A DNA stretch of 64,000 nt from Streptomyces hygroscopicus (GCF_026168105.1 NZ_LBMW01000016.1:92874-156873), one strand, 5' to 3'; shown: positions 24,828 through 33,096, counted from the first letter of the stretch. Numbers and translations: made by a program. The notes: a model not told the origin generated them from the letters alone.

Positions 24828-25724
24828 ATGATCCTGGACGGCGTCGACGGAGCTCCCCGGCCGGCGCGCGGCACCGGCCGGCTTCGGAACGTGCGTGGCG
24901 AGCCCCGGTACGTGCGTGTCGACGGCGTCCCGCACCACGTCCGCGTCGACGGCGCCGGACCGCTGTGCGTACTGAGCCCCGGCCTGGGGATGTCCTGGTT
25001 CGACTGGGACCGGGTCGTGCCGCTGCTCGCGCCGCGGCGCACCGTGGTGCGGTTCGACCGGCCCGGGCTCGGGCTCAGCGGACCCGCGCCCACCTGGCCC
25101 ACGCTCCGCGCCGAGGCCCGGCGGATCGGACAGATCCTGGACGCGCTCGGACTCCAGGGTCCCGCGACCGTGGTCGGGCACTCGCTCGCCGGGTTCCATG
25201 CGGAGGCGTTCGCCCGGCTCTTTCCCGAGCGGACGGCCGGGGTCGTGCTCGTCGACTCCAGCGTCGAGGAGGATCCCCGTCTGCGCGGGTCGCGCCCGGC
25301 CCGGCACGGAGCGACCCGCGCGGTCGCCACGCTGCTCGGCGCCGTCGGCGTGCCGAGCGCCCTGCTTCCGCGTCTGCGCCGAGCCGTCGTCCGCGCCTCC
25401 CGGACCGGGGGCGGCGACCCGGCTCCGTACACCCTCGTCCGCGGCGTCTACTCCACCCGCCGCGCGCTCCACGCCATCCTCGCCGAGAACGCCACCTATC
25501 TCGACGAGGCCCTAGAACTCGCCGCCCTGCGCCGCGAGGTGCCGCTGCCGGGCGTCCCGGTCATCGTTCTCGCCGCAGGCGTCCCGGCCTGGCTCGACCG
25601 CCAGCGGGCCCTCGCCGCCCTCCTCGGCGGCACCTTCCGGGTCGCGGAACCCTCCGGCCATCTGGTCATGCTGGACCGGCCGAAGGACATCGCCGACGCC
25701 GTACTGGAACTGCGGACGGCCTGA
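24828..25724 (+). CDS. Alpha/beta-hydrolase
   Basis: A 298-residue protein with ATG 24828 preceded by GGGAGAG; the longer frame running back through the tandem repeats is rejected. The fold signatures are the oxyanion region LCVLSPGLGMSWFDWDRVVP, RTVVRFDRPGLGLSGPAP, the nucleophile elbow TVVGHSLAGFHAEAFARLFP (Ser in GHSLAG), VVLVDSSVEED and the final histidine in PSGHLVMLDRP. The Asp is probably in the strand before VPAWLDRQRA. The triad is therefore plausible and the enzyme probably active; substrate unknown. The cap domain is Arg/Ala-rich. It converges on the sedolisin gene across a bidirectional terminator. The tandem repeat array just upstream may influence its expression. Confidence 0.85.
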   Translation: MILDGVDGAPRPARGTGRLRNVRGEPRYVRVDGVPHHVRVDGAGPLCVLSPGLGMSWFDWDRVVPLLAPRRTVVRFDRPGLGLSGPAPTWPTLRAEARRIGQILDALGLQGPATVVGHSLAGFHAEAFARLFPERTAGVVLVDSSVEEDPRLRGSRPARHGATRAVATLLGAVGVPSALLPRLRRAVVRASRTGGGDPAPYTLVRGVYSTRRALHAILAENATYLDEALELAALRREVPLPGVPVIVLAAGVPAWLDRQRALAALLGGTFRVAEPSGHLVMLDRPKDIADAVLELRTA

Positions 25725-25732
25725 AACACACG

Positions 25733-25766
25733 CGCGCCCGCCCCCCGAGGACGGGGAACGGGCGCG
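25733..25766. terminator. Bidirectional terminator between the hydrolase and sedolisin genes
   Basis: Two-part stem: CGCGCCCG pairs with CGGGCGCG and the inner CCCCG pairs with CGGGG around AGGA. It lies between the two convergent stop codons, 9 bp and 30 bp from them. Confidence 0.75.
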
Positions 25767-25795
25767 ACGCGGTCAACCGCGGTGAGCAGCCGTGC

Positions 25796-27736
25796 TCAGT
25801 GGCGGCGGTAGGACTCGACGTAGCCGTTCGCGGGCGTGCCCACGCCGGTGACGTCGTCGTAGCCCTTGACGGCCTTCAGCGAGCTGTCCTTGCCGAGGCT
25901 GCGGACCGAGGTGGCCAGACCACCCGAGGCGTCAAGGCCGTTGACGAAGTCGACCCGTGCCACGGCGAGTTCGGAGCCCGTGGGGGTGTCCGTGACGTCG
26001 TGGTACAGCTTCGAGCCGTACTTGGCGTAGATCGCCGGGTTGGCGAAGCCGAGCGCCTGGCCGCCGGCCGCCTCCTGGGCCAGGGCCTGGACGGCCGCGA
26101 TCACCGGCGCGGCGAGCGAGGTGCCGCCGATCCGGTACTCGGAGTACTGCTGCGACCCGTCCGGGAAGGTCTGCGTCTGGCCGACCTTGAAACCGGTGTT
26201 GGGGTCGGCGATCGCCGCGATGTCCGGCACGACACGGTTGCCCGTGGCGCTGTTGGCCTTGGCGAGCGAGTCCGGGACGACACCCTTCTGGTAGAAGGGC
26301 TGCGCCACGGTCTTGCTGGTGCCGCCGCCCGCACCCGAGGTGAACGCGCCGGGGAAGTTGACCCAGCTCTTGCCGTCGGACGACAGCAGAGCCTTGTCGG
26401 TGCCCCAGCCGGTCTCCCACTGGTACTGGTCGCCCTTGCCGACCGCCAGCGAGGTGCCGCCGACCGCGGTCACCCACGCCGAGTTGGCCGGGGTGTCGAC
26501 CTGCTTCGTCTTCGTGTTGGCGACCTCGTCCCCGTTGTCGCCGGAGGAGAAGTAGAAGCCGATGCCCTCGACCGCGCCGAACTGGAAGACCTGGTCGTAG
26601 GCGGCCGCGAGGTCCGGCGTCTGGTTGGCCTCGATGTCGCCCCACGAGTTGGAGACGATGTCGGCCAGGTGGTTGTCGACGACCTTGCTGAGCGAGTCGA
26701 GCAGGTCGTTGTCGTAGCAGGAGGCGGCGCCCACGTACGTGACCTGCGCGTCGGGCGCGACCGCGTGCACGGCCTCGACGTCGAGCGTCTCCTCGCCGTA
26801 CCAGCCGTCCGCCTTGCACTCGGTGGTCTTGGTGTAGGCGTCGGGCAGCACCTGGCGCAGCTGGCTGGTCTTCCAGGCGCCGTCGCCGTGCTTCTTCGCG
26901 TAGGTGGCCGCGTCGAAGGCGATGGTCGGCGAGGCGTACGCGTCGGTGATGGCGACCCGGACGCCCTTGCCGGTGTACTTGCCCGCGCCGTAGGCCGCGC
27001 GCAGCTGCTTGCCGGTGTAGCCCTCGACGGCGTAGGGGATCTTCTGGCCGTACGCGTTCGGCAGCGTGGTCGCGATGTTCGAGCCGTAGTACGACGAGAA
27101 CGGCCCGGAGTTGCGGAACACGGCCGACGGCGGCGGCAGCGCATCGTCGTGGTTCGCCTTGTGCGGCGCGTTGTCCAGGCCGGTGACGGTCAGGACGGCA
27201 GCCTTCAGGCTGTCCGGCACCGAGGCGGCCTGCTGCGGCGCACGGTACGTCCCGGCGCCCTTGGCGTAGTCGTGCAGCTTCGTGCCGAACGCCTTCTCGG
27301 CGGCGGCCACGTCACCGGTGACGGAGACGTAGTGCTGCGTGACACCGGTGACCTTCAGTCCCGCCGACTTCAGCCAGGACGTGACGGCGGTCACCTGCGC
27401 CTTGGTTGCGCCGAAACGTGTCTGCGCCTGCTGGGCGCTCAGGTACTTGCCGTACGAGGCCGAGGCCGGGTCGGAGACCGACTTGGCGTACGCGGCGAGG
27501 CCGGCGGCGTCACGGCCGGCGAGGTACACCCGGGCGGAGAGCTGGGAGCTGTTGGAGGTCGCTCCCTTGTCCGCCGTGGCCGTGGCCCACGCGGGTTTGG
27601 TGCCCGCGATGCTGTGCCGGCCGGGGTTGTCCGCGGCGTGCGCCGCGGGAATGCCGAGCGCCAGAGCACCGGTGAGCATGGGCAGTGTCGCTGCCAAGCT
27701 CACTCCGGCGCGCGCCTTGGCGCGGTTGGATCTCAT
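25796..27736 (-). CDS. Secreted S53-family peptidase (sedolisin, pro-kumamolisin type)
   Basis: A 646-residue exported protease. A signal peptide ends near PAAHA-AD (about residue 34), followed by an activation propeptide (about 40-205, RVYLAGRDAAGLAAYAKSVS to YVSVTGDVAAAEKAFG). The catalytic domain shows GEETLDVEAVHA (Glu and Asp of the acid pair, about residues 313-317), FYFSSGDNGDEV (oxyanion Asp, about 398) and YRIGGTSLAAPVIAAVQALA (nucleophile Ser, about 540). The C-terminal calcium site appears in YDDVTGVGTPANGY. Sedolisins are acid-active serine carboxyl peptidases that mature by self-cleavage. The ATG at 27736 is preceded by an AGGGGG site. A nested palindrome about 110 bp upstream (27843-27883) may control it. 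It is likely a nutrient-scavenging exoenzyme. Confidence 0.94.
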   Translation of the reverse strand: MRSNRAKARAGVSLAATLPMLTGALALGIPAAHAADNPGRHSIAGTKPAWATATADKGATSNSSQLSARVYLAGRDAAGLAAYAKSVSDPASASYGKYLSAQQAQTRFGATKAQVTAVTSWLKSAGLKVTGVTQHYVSVTGDVAAAEKAFGTKLHDYAKGAGTYRAPQQAASVPDSLKAAVLTVTGLDNAPHKANHDDALPPPSAVFRNSGPFSSYYGSNIATTLPNAYGQKIPYAVEGYTGKQLRAAYGAGKYTGKGVRVAITDAYASPTIAFDAATYAKKHGDGAWKTSQLRQVLPDAYTKTTECKADGWYGEETLDVEAVHAVAPDAQVTYVGAASCYDNDLLDSLSKVVDNHLADIVSNSWGDIEANQTPDLAAAYDQVFQFGAVEGIGFYFSSGDNGDEVANTKTKQVDTPANSAWVTAVGGTSLAVGKGDQYQWETGWGTDKALLSSDGKSWVNFPGAFTSGAGGGTSKTVAQPFYQKGVVPDSLAKANSATGNRVVPDIAAIADPNTGFKVGQTQTFPDGSQQYSEYRIGGTSLAAPVIAAVQALAQEAAGGQALGFANPAIYAKYGSKLYHDVTDTPTGSELAVARVDFVNGLDASGGLATSVRSLGKDSSLKAVKGYDDVTGVGTPANGYVESYRRH

Positions 27737-27842
27737 AGAACCCCCTGCTATGCGGTTCGACGCATGGAGTGGTCGGTTGTCGGTGATCCGCGACAATCCC
27801 GCGCGGGTGAAGGCGCGGTGAATGGATCACACGATCGGGGCC

Positions 27843-27883
27843 ACTCTTTCGATGAACTGTTCATGCCAGGGGAATGAAAGAGT
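27843..27883. promoter_or_regulatory. Nested palindromes in the sedolisin promoter region
   Basis: ACTCTTTC (27843-27850) pairs with GAAAGAGT (27876-27883), and inside lies the perfect palindrome ATGAACTGTTCAT (27852-27864). The block is AT-rich relative to its surroundings and 107-147 bp upstream of the sedolisin ATG, a position suited to an operator or activator site. Confidence 0.45.
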
Positions 27884-27994
27884 CAAGAAGAGCCCAAGTG
27901 GGCGCGGAGAAGCGGCATTTGGGCCGGTTTCGGTAGGCCTCAAGTGTTGCGGCAAGATTGCGATTGTCGCGGTGTCCTTGCGCGGCCCGCGCGA

Positions 27995-28618
27995 TCAGTC
28001 GCGCGGCTTCGCGCCCCGCTCCTCGAGCATCGTCGCCATCAGCTCGATCTCCGACTGCTGTGCGTCGACCATGCCCTGCGCCAGCTTCTTCTCCACGGGC
28101 ACCGTGCACTTGGCGACACAGCCCTCGGCCATGTGGATGCCGCCCTTGTGATGGTCCGTCATCAGTTGCAGGTAGAGGATCTCGGCCTGTTTGCCGCTCA
28201 GCGTGTTCAGATTCTTCAACTCGGTGTTGGTCGCCATGCCCGGCATCAGGGCTCCGTCCTTGCCGGAGGCCATGTCGCCCATGCCCATCCAGGTCATCGG
28301 CGGATCGGCGGACACCTTGGGCAGCCCCCACAGATCGAGCCAGCCCAGCAGCATGCCGCGCTGGTTGGCCTGCGTCTGCGCGATGTCGTACGCGAGCCGG
28401 CGCACCTCCACGTCCGTCGTGCGGTCGCGCACGATGTACGACATCTCGACGGCCTGCTGGTGGTGCACCGCCATGTCCCGGGCGAACCCCGCGTCCGCGG
28501 AATCGGCGGCGGGCGTCTCGACCGCGGACCCGCCGTCCTCCGCGACCGCATAGGTGATCGCCCCGGCCGCGACGAGCAGCGACGCCGAGGCCCCCGCGAG
28601 CCAGCCGACATGCCTCAC
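27995..28618 (-). CDS. DUF305 membrane-anchored protein
   Basis: A 207-residue protein with an N-terminal membrane helix (about residues 5-24) and an extracytoplasmic DUF305 domain, a four-helix ferritin-like fold. Its two repeats show the expected paired histidines, FARDMAVHHQQAVEMSYIV and YLQLMTDHHKGGIHMAEGC, flanking a methionine-rich loop (MTWMGMGDMASG and ALMPGMATN). Such His/Met patterns suggest copper or other metal binding outside the cell, though no biochemical role is firmly established. Its GTG start overlaps the stop of the DUF3105 gene (GTGA), so the two are translationally coupled. These families often occur as neighbours in actinobacteria. Confidence 0.88.
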   Translation of the reverse strand: MRHVGWLAGASASLLVAAGAITYAVAEDGGSAVETPAADSADAGFARDMAVHHQQAVEMSYIVRDRTTDVEVRRLAYDIAQTQANQRGMLLGWLDLWGLPKVSADPPMTWMGMGDMASGKDGALMPGMATNTELKNLNTLSGKQAEILYLQLMTDHHKGGIHMAEGCVAKCTVPVEKKLAQGMVDAQQSEIELMATMLEERGAKPRD

Positions 28619-29280
28619 TGGCCCAGTCCGCCGGTGCAGGCGGCGCCCGGCTCGGGCGTCTGGGAACCCTGGACGAACCGGGCGAAGAACTTGTCGACGT
28701 TCGGGTCGTTCGCGCTCGTCACCGTGCGCTGGTGGGCCCAGGCGCTGAGCATGATCGGGTCCTTCTGGTCCGCGACCGGGCTCATCAGCGTGTACGGGGT
28801 CTTCCTCACCTTGGCCGCGAGCCCTTCGATGTCCGCCTTGGACGCCTTGCTGTTGTACGTCACCCAGACCGCGCCGTGCTCCAGGGAGTGCACGGCGTTC
28901 ATGTTGTTGACCGGCTTGGTGTAGACGTCGCCGTTGCAGTTCTGCCACACCGGGTTGTGGTCACCGCCGACCGGCGGCTCCATGGGGTAGGCCACGGCCT
29001 TCGTGGTGTGGGTGCGGCCCAGCGTGCCCTGCCACGTCCGTACGCCGTCCGCGCCCGTGACGAAGTGGCCCGAACCCTTCGAGTCGCTCGCCACGGTGGC
29101 CTTGTCGCCCGACTGCGAGTGGACGAGGACCACCCCGCCGACGACCAGACCGGCGACGACGACCACGCTGCCCGCGATCGAGAGGACCCGGTTGCGGCGC
29201 TCCCGGGCGCGCTCGGCACGGCGCATCTCCTCTATACGGGCCTTGCGCTCGGTGGAGCCGGTCTGCTTGGCGGAACCCAT
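28615..29280 (-). CDS. DUF3105 membrane-anchored protein
   Basis: A 221-residue protein with a strong AGGAG site before ATG 29280. The first 33 residues are highly charged (ERKARIEEMRRAERARERRN) and form a cytoplasmic helix. A membrane helix follows (about 34-54), then an outward domain with the DUF3105 signatures AYPMEPPVGGDHNPVWQNCN, YTKPVNNMNAVHSLEHGAVW and VTYNSKAS. The conserved His and Cys residues (GGDHNP, QNCNG, SLEHG) suggest a metal or redox site; function unknown. It is the first gene of a two-gene operon with the DUF305 protein. The pair is divergent from the Rrf2 regulator gene. Confidence 0.88.
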   Translation of the reverse strand: MGSAKQTGSTERKARIEEMRRAERARERRNRVLSIAGSVVVVAGLVVGGVVLVHSQSGDKATVASDSKGSGHFVTGADGVRTWQGTLGRTHTTKAVAYPMEPPVGGDHNPVWQNCNGDVYTKPVNNMNAVHSLEHGAVWVTYNSKASKADIEGLAAKVRKTPYTLMSPVADQKDPIMLSAWAHQRTVTSANDPNVDKFFARFVQGSQTPEPGAACTGGLGQ

Positions 29281-29390
29281 GGCGACTCCTGTGGAGGAAG
29301 GGGCAGTCGGAACCGCTGATCGTAATGGGGCGGCTGGGCCCGTACGCACGGAGCACGGGTAACGATCGAACAAGGGACTTTCGCGACGAT

Positions 29391-29413
29391 AATTTGAAGC
29401 CGGGATGCACATT
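29391..29413. promoter_or_regulatory. Degenerate NsrR-like site upstream of the Rrf2 regulator gene
   Basis: This 23-bp stretch matches the palindrome upstream of hmpA (31142-31164) at 17 of 23 positions and keeps the AA/TT ends and the GATGCA half-site. It ends 15 bp before ATG 29429, so it fits autoregulation. The apparent earlier ATG at 29405 lies inside it. Confidence 0.5.
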
Positions 29414-29428
29414 ATTTACGCTGGCGGC

Positions 29429-29863
29429 ATGCGGCTGTTGCGCTCCACCGACCTGGCGTTGCGCGTCCTGATGCGGCTCGCCGTCGTCGGCGGGTCCAAC
29501 CCCACGACCCGTGAGGTCGCGGCGGTCATGGACGTGCCGTACACCCATGCCGCGAAGGTCGTCGCCGAGCTCCAGCACATGGGGCTGCTCGAGACCCGCC
29601 GCGGCCGGGGCGGCGGGCTCGCGCTCACCGAGGCCGGGCGTACCGCGTCGGTCGGCGCGGTGGTGCGGGCCTTCGAGGGTGAGGGCGATGTCGTCGACTG
29701 CGAGGGCGCCACGCCCTGCCCCCTGCACACCGGGTGCCGGCTGCGGGGCGCGCTGCGGCGGGCCCAGGAGGCTTTCTTCGCCTCACTGGACCCGGTGACG
29801 GTCGAGGACGTGATCGCGGCACCGACCGGGCCGCTGCTGCTCGGGATCTCCCGAACGCCCTAG
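29429..29863 (+). CDS. nsrR: Rrf2-family NO-responsive repressor, NsrR-like
   Basis: A 144-residue winged-helix regulator. The DNA-binding part is RLLRSTDLALRVLMRLAVVG, then TREVAAVMDVPYTHAAKVVA and the wing TRRGRGGGLALTEAGR. The C-terminal loop carries three cysteines in DCEGATPCPLHTGCRLRGAL (C-x5-C-x5-C), the Fe-S ligand pattern of NsrR-type sensors that bind NO through a [4Fe-4S] cluster. ATG 29429 starts at the family N-terminus; an in-frame ATG at 29405 would lie inside the predicted operator. The gene converges on hmpA with a 13-bp gap, and a matching palindrome lies upstream of hmpA. Repression of hmpA relieved by NO is therefore likely by analogy with Streptomyces NsrR. Confidence 0.85.
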   Translation: MRLLRSTDLALRVLMRLAVVGGSNPTTREVAAVMDVPYTHAAKVVAELQHMGLLETRRGRGGGLALTEAGRTASVGAVVRAFEGEGDVVDCEGATPCPLHTGCRLRGALRRAQEAFFASLDPVTVEDVIAAPTGPLLLGISRTP

Positions 29864-29876
29864 GGCAGGCGGTCCG

Positions 29877-31058
29877 TCAGCCCTGGGCGAGCCAGAGGTC
29901 CGGTCCGAACACCTCGTAGTGGATGTCGGCGGGAGCCACGCCGAGCTCGATGAGCTGGGTGCGCACCGTCCGCATGAAGGGCAGCGGGCCGCACAGATAC
30001 GCGTGTGTGCCCGGCGCGACCGTCACCGAGGACAGGTCGACGAGACCGGTGTGCGCGGAGTCGGGGGCGTCCTGCTCGTACCAGAAGTGCACGGAGGCGT
30101 CCGGCAGCTTGGCCGCGAAGCCCTCGTGGTCGGCGCGCAGGGCGTGCGCGACGGGGGAGCGGTCCGCGTGCACGACCGTGACCGGAGCGCGGTGCCCGGT
30201 GCGGGCGAGCTGTTCCAGCATGGCGATCATCGGAGTCACGCCGATGCCGGCGGAGGCGAGCAGCAGGGGCGCGTCGGCGGCGTCCAGGACGAGGTCGCCG
30301 TATGGGGCGGACAGCTCCAGGGTGCCTCCCTCGCGCATCTGCGCGTGAAGATGGCCGGAGACCTCTCCGTCGGGGGCGCCGTCGCCGTGCACCCGCTTGA
30401 CGCTGATCTGTCGCAGCGGCGAGCCGGGCGCGGCGGAGAGGCTGTACTGGCGTATCTGGCGGGCACCGTCGGGGAGTTGGGCGCGGACCGAGACGTACTG
30501 GCCCGGGCGATGGTCCGGGACGGGCCCGTCGTCGGCCGGGCGGAGCTGGAAGGTGACGACGTCCGCGGTCTCCTCGATGCGCCCGACGACCCGCCATGTC
30601 CGCCAGCCGGTCTGTCCGGCCGACACGTACAGCCGCTTCTCGATGGCGATCAGCGCGTTCGCCATGAGCCAGTAGACCTCGTCCCATGCCGCCGCGACCT
30701 CGGGGGTGACCGCGTCGCCGAGGACCGCCGCGATGGCCGAGAAGAGGTGCTCGTGGACGACCGCGTATTGCTCGGGCGCCACCCCCAGGGAGGCGTGCTT
30801 GTGGGCGATGCGGCCCAGCATCACGTCGGGCCGTTCGTCAGGGTGCGCCACCAGGTGCGCGGCGAAGGCGGCGATCGAGCCCGCCAGGGCCTGCCGCTGG
30901 GTGCCGGCCGCCTGGTTGCCCCGGTTGAACAGGTCGCGCAGCAGTTCGGGGTGGGCGGTGAACAGCCCGTCGTAGAAGCGCTCGGTGATGTCGCCGAGGC
31001 GGGCGCCGACGGCGGGAAGGGTGGCGCGCACGGTGGCGACGGACTGCTCGGACAGCAT
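29877..31058 (-). CDS. hmpA: Flavohaemoglobin, nitric oxide dioxygenase
   Basis: A 393-residue protein that oxidises NO to nitrate with O2 and NAD(P)H. The globin domain covers about residues 1-135: LFNRGNQAAGTQRQALAGSI, then the proximal histidine in IAHKHASLGVAPEQYAVVHE. A ferredoxin-reductase-like FAD domain follows (RQYSLSAAPG, the R-x-Y-S flavin motif), then an NAD domain (LLASAGIGVTPMIAMLEQLA, HADRSP and AYLCGPLPFMRTV). All cofactor motifs are intact and the length is standard. ATG 31058 is preceded by AAAGGAG. A strong palindrome at 31142-31164, next to an AT-rich promoter segment, marks NsrR control. The gene converges with nsrR. Confidence 0.96.
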   Translation of the reverse strand: MLSEQSVATVRATLPAVGARLGDITERFYDGLFTAHPELLRDLFNRGNQAAGTQRQALAGSIAAFAAHLVAHPDERPDVMLGRIAHKHASLGVAPEQYAVVHEHLFSAIAAVLGDAVTPEVAAAWDEVYWLMANALIAIEKRLYVSAGQTGWRTWRVVGRIEETADVVTFQLRPADDGPVPDHRPGQYVSVRAQLPDGARQIRQYSLSAAPGSPLRQISVKRVHGDGAPDGEVSGHLHAQMREGGTLELSAPYGDLVLDAADAPLLLASAGIGVTPMIAMLEQLARTGHRAPVTVVHADRSPVAHALRADHEGFAAKLPDASVHFWYEQDAPDSAHTGLVDLSSVTVAPGTHAYLCGPLPFMRTVRTQLIELGVAPADIHYEVFGPDLWLAQG

Positions 31059-31141
31059 CGGGACTCCTTTGCGAAGGACTGGTGCGAAGGACGGGTGACG
31101 GGGACGGGCTCCGCCCTCTGCGGTCGTAGGCACGCTATTAA

Positions 31142-31164
31142 AACTTGCATCTGAGATGCAAATT
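31142..31164. promoter_or_regulatory. NsrR-type operator in the hmpA promoter
   Basis: AACTTGCATCTGAGATGCAA plus ATT forms an 11-1-11 palindrome with a single mismatch; the inner 17 bp are perfect. On the minus strand it is followed directly by TTTTAATAG, a likely -10 region, so a bound repressor would cover the promoter. The layout agrees with what I recall of Streptomyces NsrR sites (AA-rich ends, central TCNNNGA). From 31165 to the glnA2 start nothing else was recognised. Confidence 0.75.
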
Positions 31165-31399
31165 AAAGACGTGGTGGGAGTGGGGAGGGGTCGGCCATTA
31201 CACATGGGCCGACGAACAGGCAAGATGGGCGGCAGAGCAGGACACCTGTCGTACGCGGGGCGTTCAGTCCACGGTCGGCCGGCCGATCAAGGTCTGCAAC
31301 GCGCATGAAATGGTGTTGTGGTGTGATGCTCAGGTGCCCGACCGCCTCCTGCGGTACCGGAGACAGGCGGCCTGACCAGCAAGGATGGGGAAGCGGAAG

Positions 31400-32761
31400 A
31401 TGGACAAGCAGCAGGAGTTCGTGCTCCGTACGTTGGAGGAGCGCGACATCCGGTTCGTACGCCTGTGGTTCACCGACGTGCTGGGCTTCCTCAAGTCCGT
31501 GGCCGTGGCACCCGCCGAACTCGAGCAGGCGTTCGATGAAGGTATCGGCTTCGACGGCTCCGCCATCGAGGGCTTCGCCCGGGTCTACGAGTCCGACATG
31601 ATCGCCAAGCCGGACCCCTCGACCTTCCAGGTCCTGCCGTGGCGCGCCGAGGCCCCGGGCACGGCCCGAATGTTCTGCGACATCCTCATGCCCGACGGCT
31701 CCCCGTCCTTCGCCGACCCCCGGTATGTGCTCAAGCGGGCCCTCGCCCGCGCCTCCGATCTGGGGTTCACCTTCTACACTCACCCGGAGATCGAGTTCTT
31801 CCTGCTGAAGGACCGGCCCCTCGACGGCACCCGCCCGACCCCGGCCGACAACTCCGGCTACTTCGACCACACCCCGCAGAACGTCGGCATGGACTTCCGC
31901 CGCCAGGCGATCACGATGCTGGAGTCGATGGGCATCTCGGTCGAGTTCTCCCACCACGAGGGCGCGCCGGGCCAGCAGGAGATCGACCTGCGCTATGCGG
32001 ACGCGCTGTCCACGGCCGACAACGTCATGACGTTCCGCCTGGTCATGAAGCAGGTGGCGCTGGAACAGGGTGTGCAGGCGACTTTCATGCCCAAGCCGTT
32101 CTCGGAGCACCCGGGCAGCGGTATGCACACGCACCTGTCCCTCTTCGAGGGCGACCGCAACGCGTTCTACGAGTCCGGCGCGGAGTACCAGCTCTCGAAG
32201 GTCGGCCGCTCCTTCATCGCGGGTCTGCTGCGGCACGCGGCGGAGACCTCGGCGGTCACCAACCAGTGGGTGAACTCCTACAAGCGCATCTGGGGCGGCT
32301 CCGAGCGCACCGCGGGCGCGGGCGGCGAGGCGCCGTCCTACATCTGCTGGGGCCACAACAACCGCTCCGCCCTGGTCCGCGTCCCGATGTACAAGCCGGG
32401 CAAGACGGGCTCGGCACGCGTCGAGGTCCGCTCACTCGACGCGGGCGCGAACCCGTACCTGGCCTACGCGGTCCTGCTGGCCGCCGGCCTCAAGGGCATC
32501 GAGGAGGGGTACGAGCTCCCGCCGGGCGCCGAGGACGACGTGTGGGCTCTCACCGACGCCGAGCGCCGGGCGATGGGCATCGAGCCCCTCCCGCAGAACC
32601 TGGGCGAGGCCCTCACGCTGATGGAGCGCAGCGATCTGATCGCCGAGACCCTGGGCGAACACGTCTTCGACTTCTTCCTGCGCAACAAGCGGCAGGAGTG
32701 GGAGGAGTACCGCTCCGAGGTCACCGCGTTCGAGCTGCGCAAGAACCTGCCGGTGCTGTAG
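31400..32761 (+). CDS. glnA2: GlnA2-type glutamine synthetase-like enzyme (gamma-glutamylpolyamine synthetase)
   Basis: A 453-residue protein of the glutamine synthetase type I fold. Visible signatures are FTDVLGFLKSVAVAPAELEQ, the N-terminal GFDGSAIEGF, the metal site YTHPEIEFFLL, MPKPFSEHPGSGMHTHLSLF and the ATP-binding NRSALVRVPMYKPG with VEVRSLDAGANPYLAYAVLL. Sequence, length (453) and gene neighbourhood near nadE and glnE match S. coelicolor GlnA2 (SCO2241). As I recall, that enzyme glutamylates polyamines such as putrescine and spermidine rather than making glutamine. ATG 31400 (MDKQQEF) has GGGGAAG upstream; an ATG 15 bp earlier has no useful spacing. Assignment to GlnA2 rather than GlnA3 or GlnA4 rests on neighbourhood and remembered sequence. 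Confidence 0.85.
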   Translation: MDKQQEFVLRTLEERDIRFVRLWFTDVLGFLKSVAVAPAELEQAFDEGIGFDGSAIEGFARVYESDMIAKPDPSTFQVLPWRAEAPGTARMFCDILMPDGSPSFADPRYVLKRALARASDLGFTFYTHPEIEFFLLKDRPLDGTRPTPADNSGYFDHTPQNVGMDFRRQAITMLESMGISVEFSHHEGAPGQQEIDLRYADALSTADNVMTFRLVMKQVALEQGVQATFMPKPFSEHPGSGMHTHLSLFEGDRNAFYESGAEYQLSKVGRSFIAGLLRHAAETSAVTNQWVNSYKRIWGGSERTAGAGGEAPSYICWGHNNRSALVRVPMYKPGKTGSARVEVRSLDAGANPYLAYAVLLAAGLKGIEEGYELPPGAEDDVWALTDAERRAMGIEPLPQNLGEALTLMERSDLIAETLGEHVFDFFLRNKRQEWEEYRSEVTAFELRKNLPVL

Positions 32762-32901
32762 GCGCAGGTCGGGGCGGGTTTCCGCCGAAACGATCCCTTG
32801 GGGCCGACGGTTGCGGACCGCCGGCCCCACGGTGTCTCGTCCCTCCCGCGTGTGCCGCCAGTGCTCCGAATCTGCTTCATGTCCCGCCGGCCGGGAAATC
32901 A

Positions 32902-33096
32902 TTAAGAACGACACTTCGCTGCCCGTTCGGCTTCGTCGGCCAGGTAAGTGCAGAAAAGATCAAGGATTGGCATTCCGGCTAACGGTTCGAGGAATAAGAA
33001 CTGCCCTTGAGGATTTACCTCGAGCCAAACTGCGGTGCCATGCACTGTCACGACTTCTGTAGCCAGGCGAAGTGCTGCGGAACTCGGCTGCGTCAC
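32902..33096 (-). CDS. Putative small protein, second of a coupled pair, with TTA codons
   Basis: A 64-residue frame from GTG 33096. Its start overlaps the stop of the next frame upstream as GTGA, which suggests translational coupling. The product (RLATEVVTVHGTAVWLEV, then FLEPLAGMPILDLFCTYLAD) reads as a compact alpha/beta protein of unknown family. Codon use is unlike the genome: many A/T-ending codons and two TTA leucines, which in Streptomyces need the bldA tRNA. No ribosome-binding site is visible beyond the overlap. It could be a recently acquired small gene or a chance frame. No homologue was recognised. The preceding 140 bp after glnA2 hold nothing recognisable. Confidence 0.4.
   Translation of the reverse strand: MTQPSSAALRLATEVVTVHGTAVWLEVNPQGQFLFLEPLAGMPILDLFCTYLADEAERAAKCRS

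Noticed and set aside
31190..31213. Short inverted repeat (GTCGGCC and GGCCGAC) upstream of glnA2
   Set aside because: A seven-base stem is too common in this DNA, and it does not resemble a GlnR or other known site.
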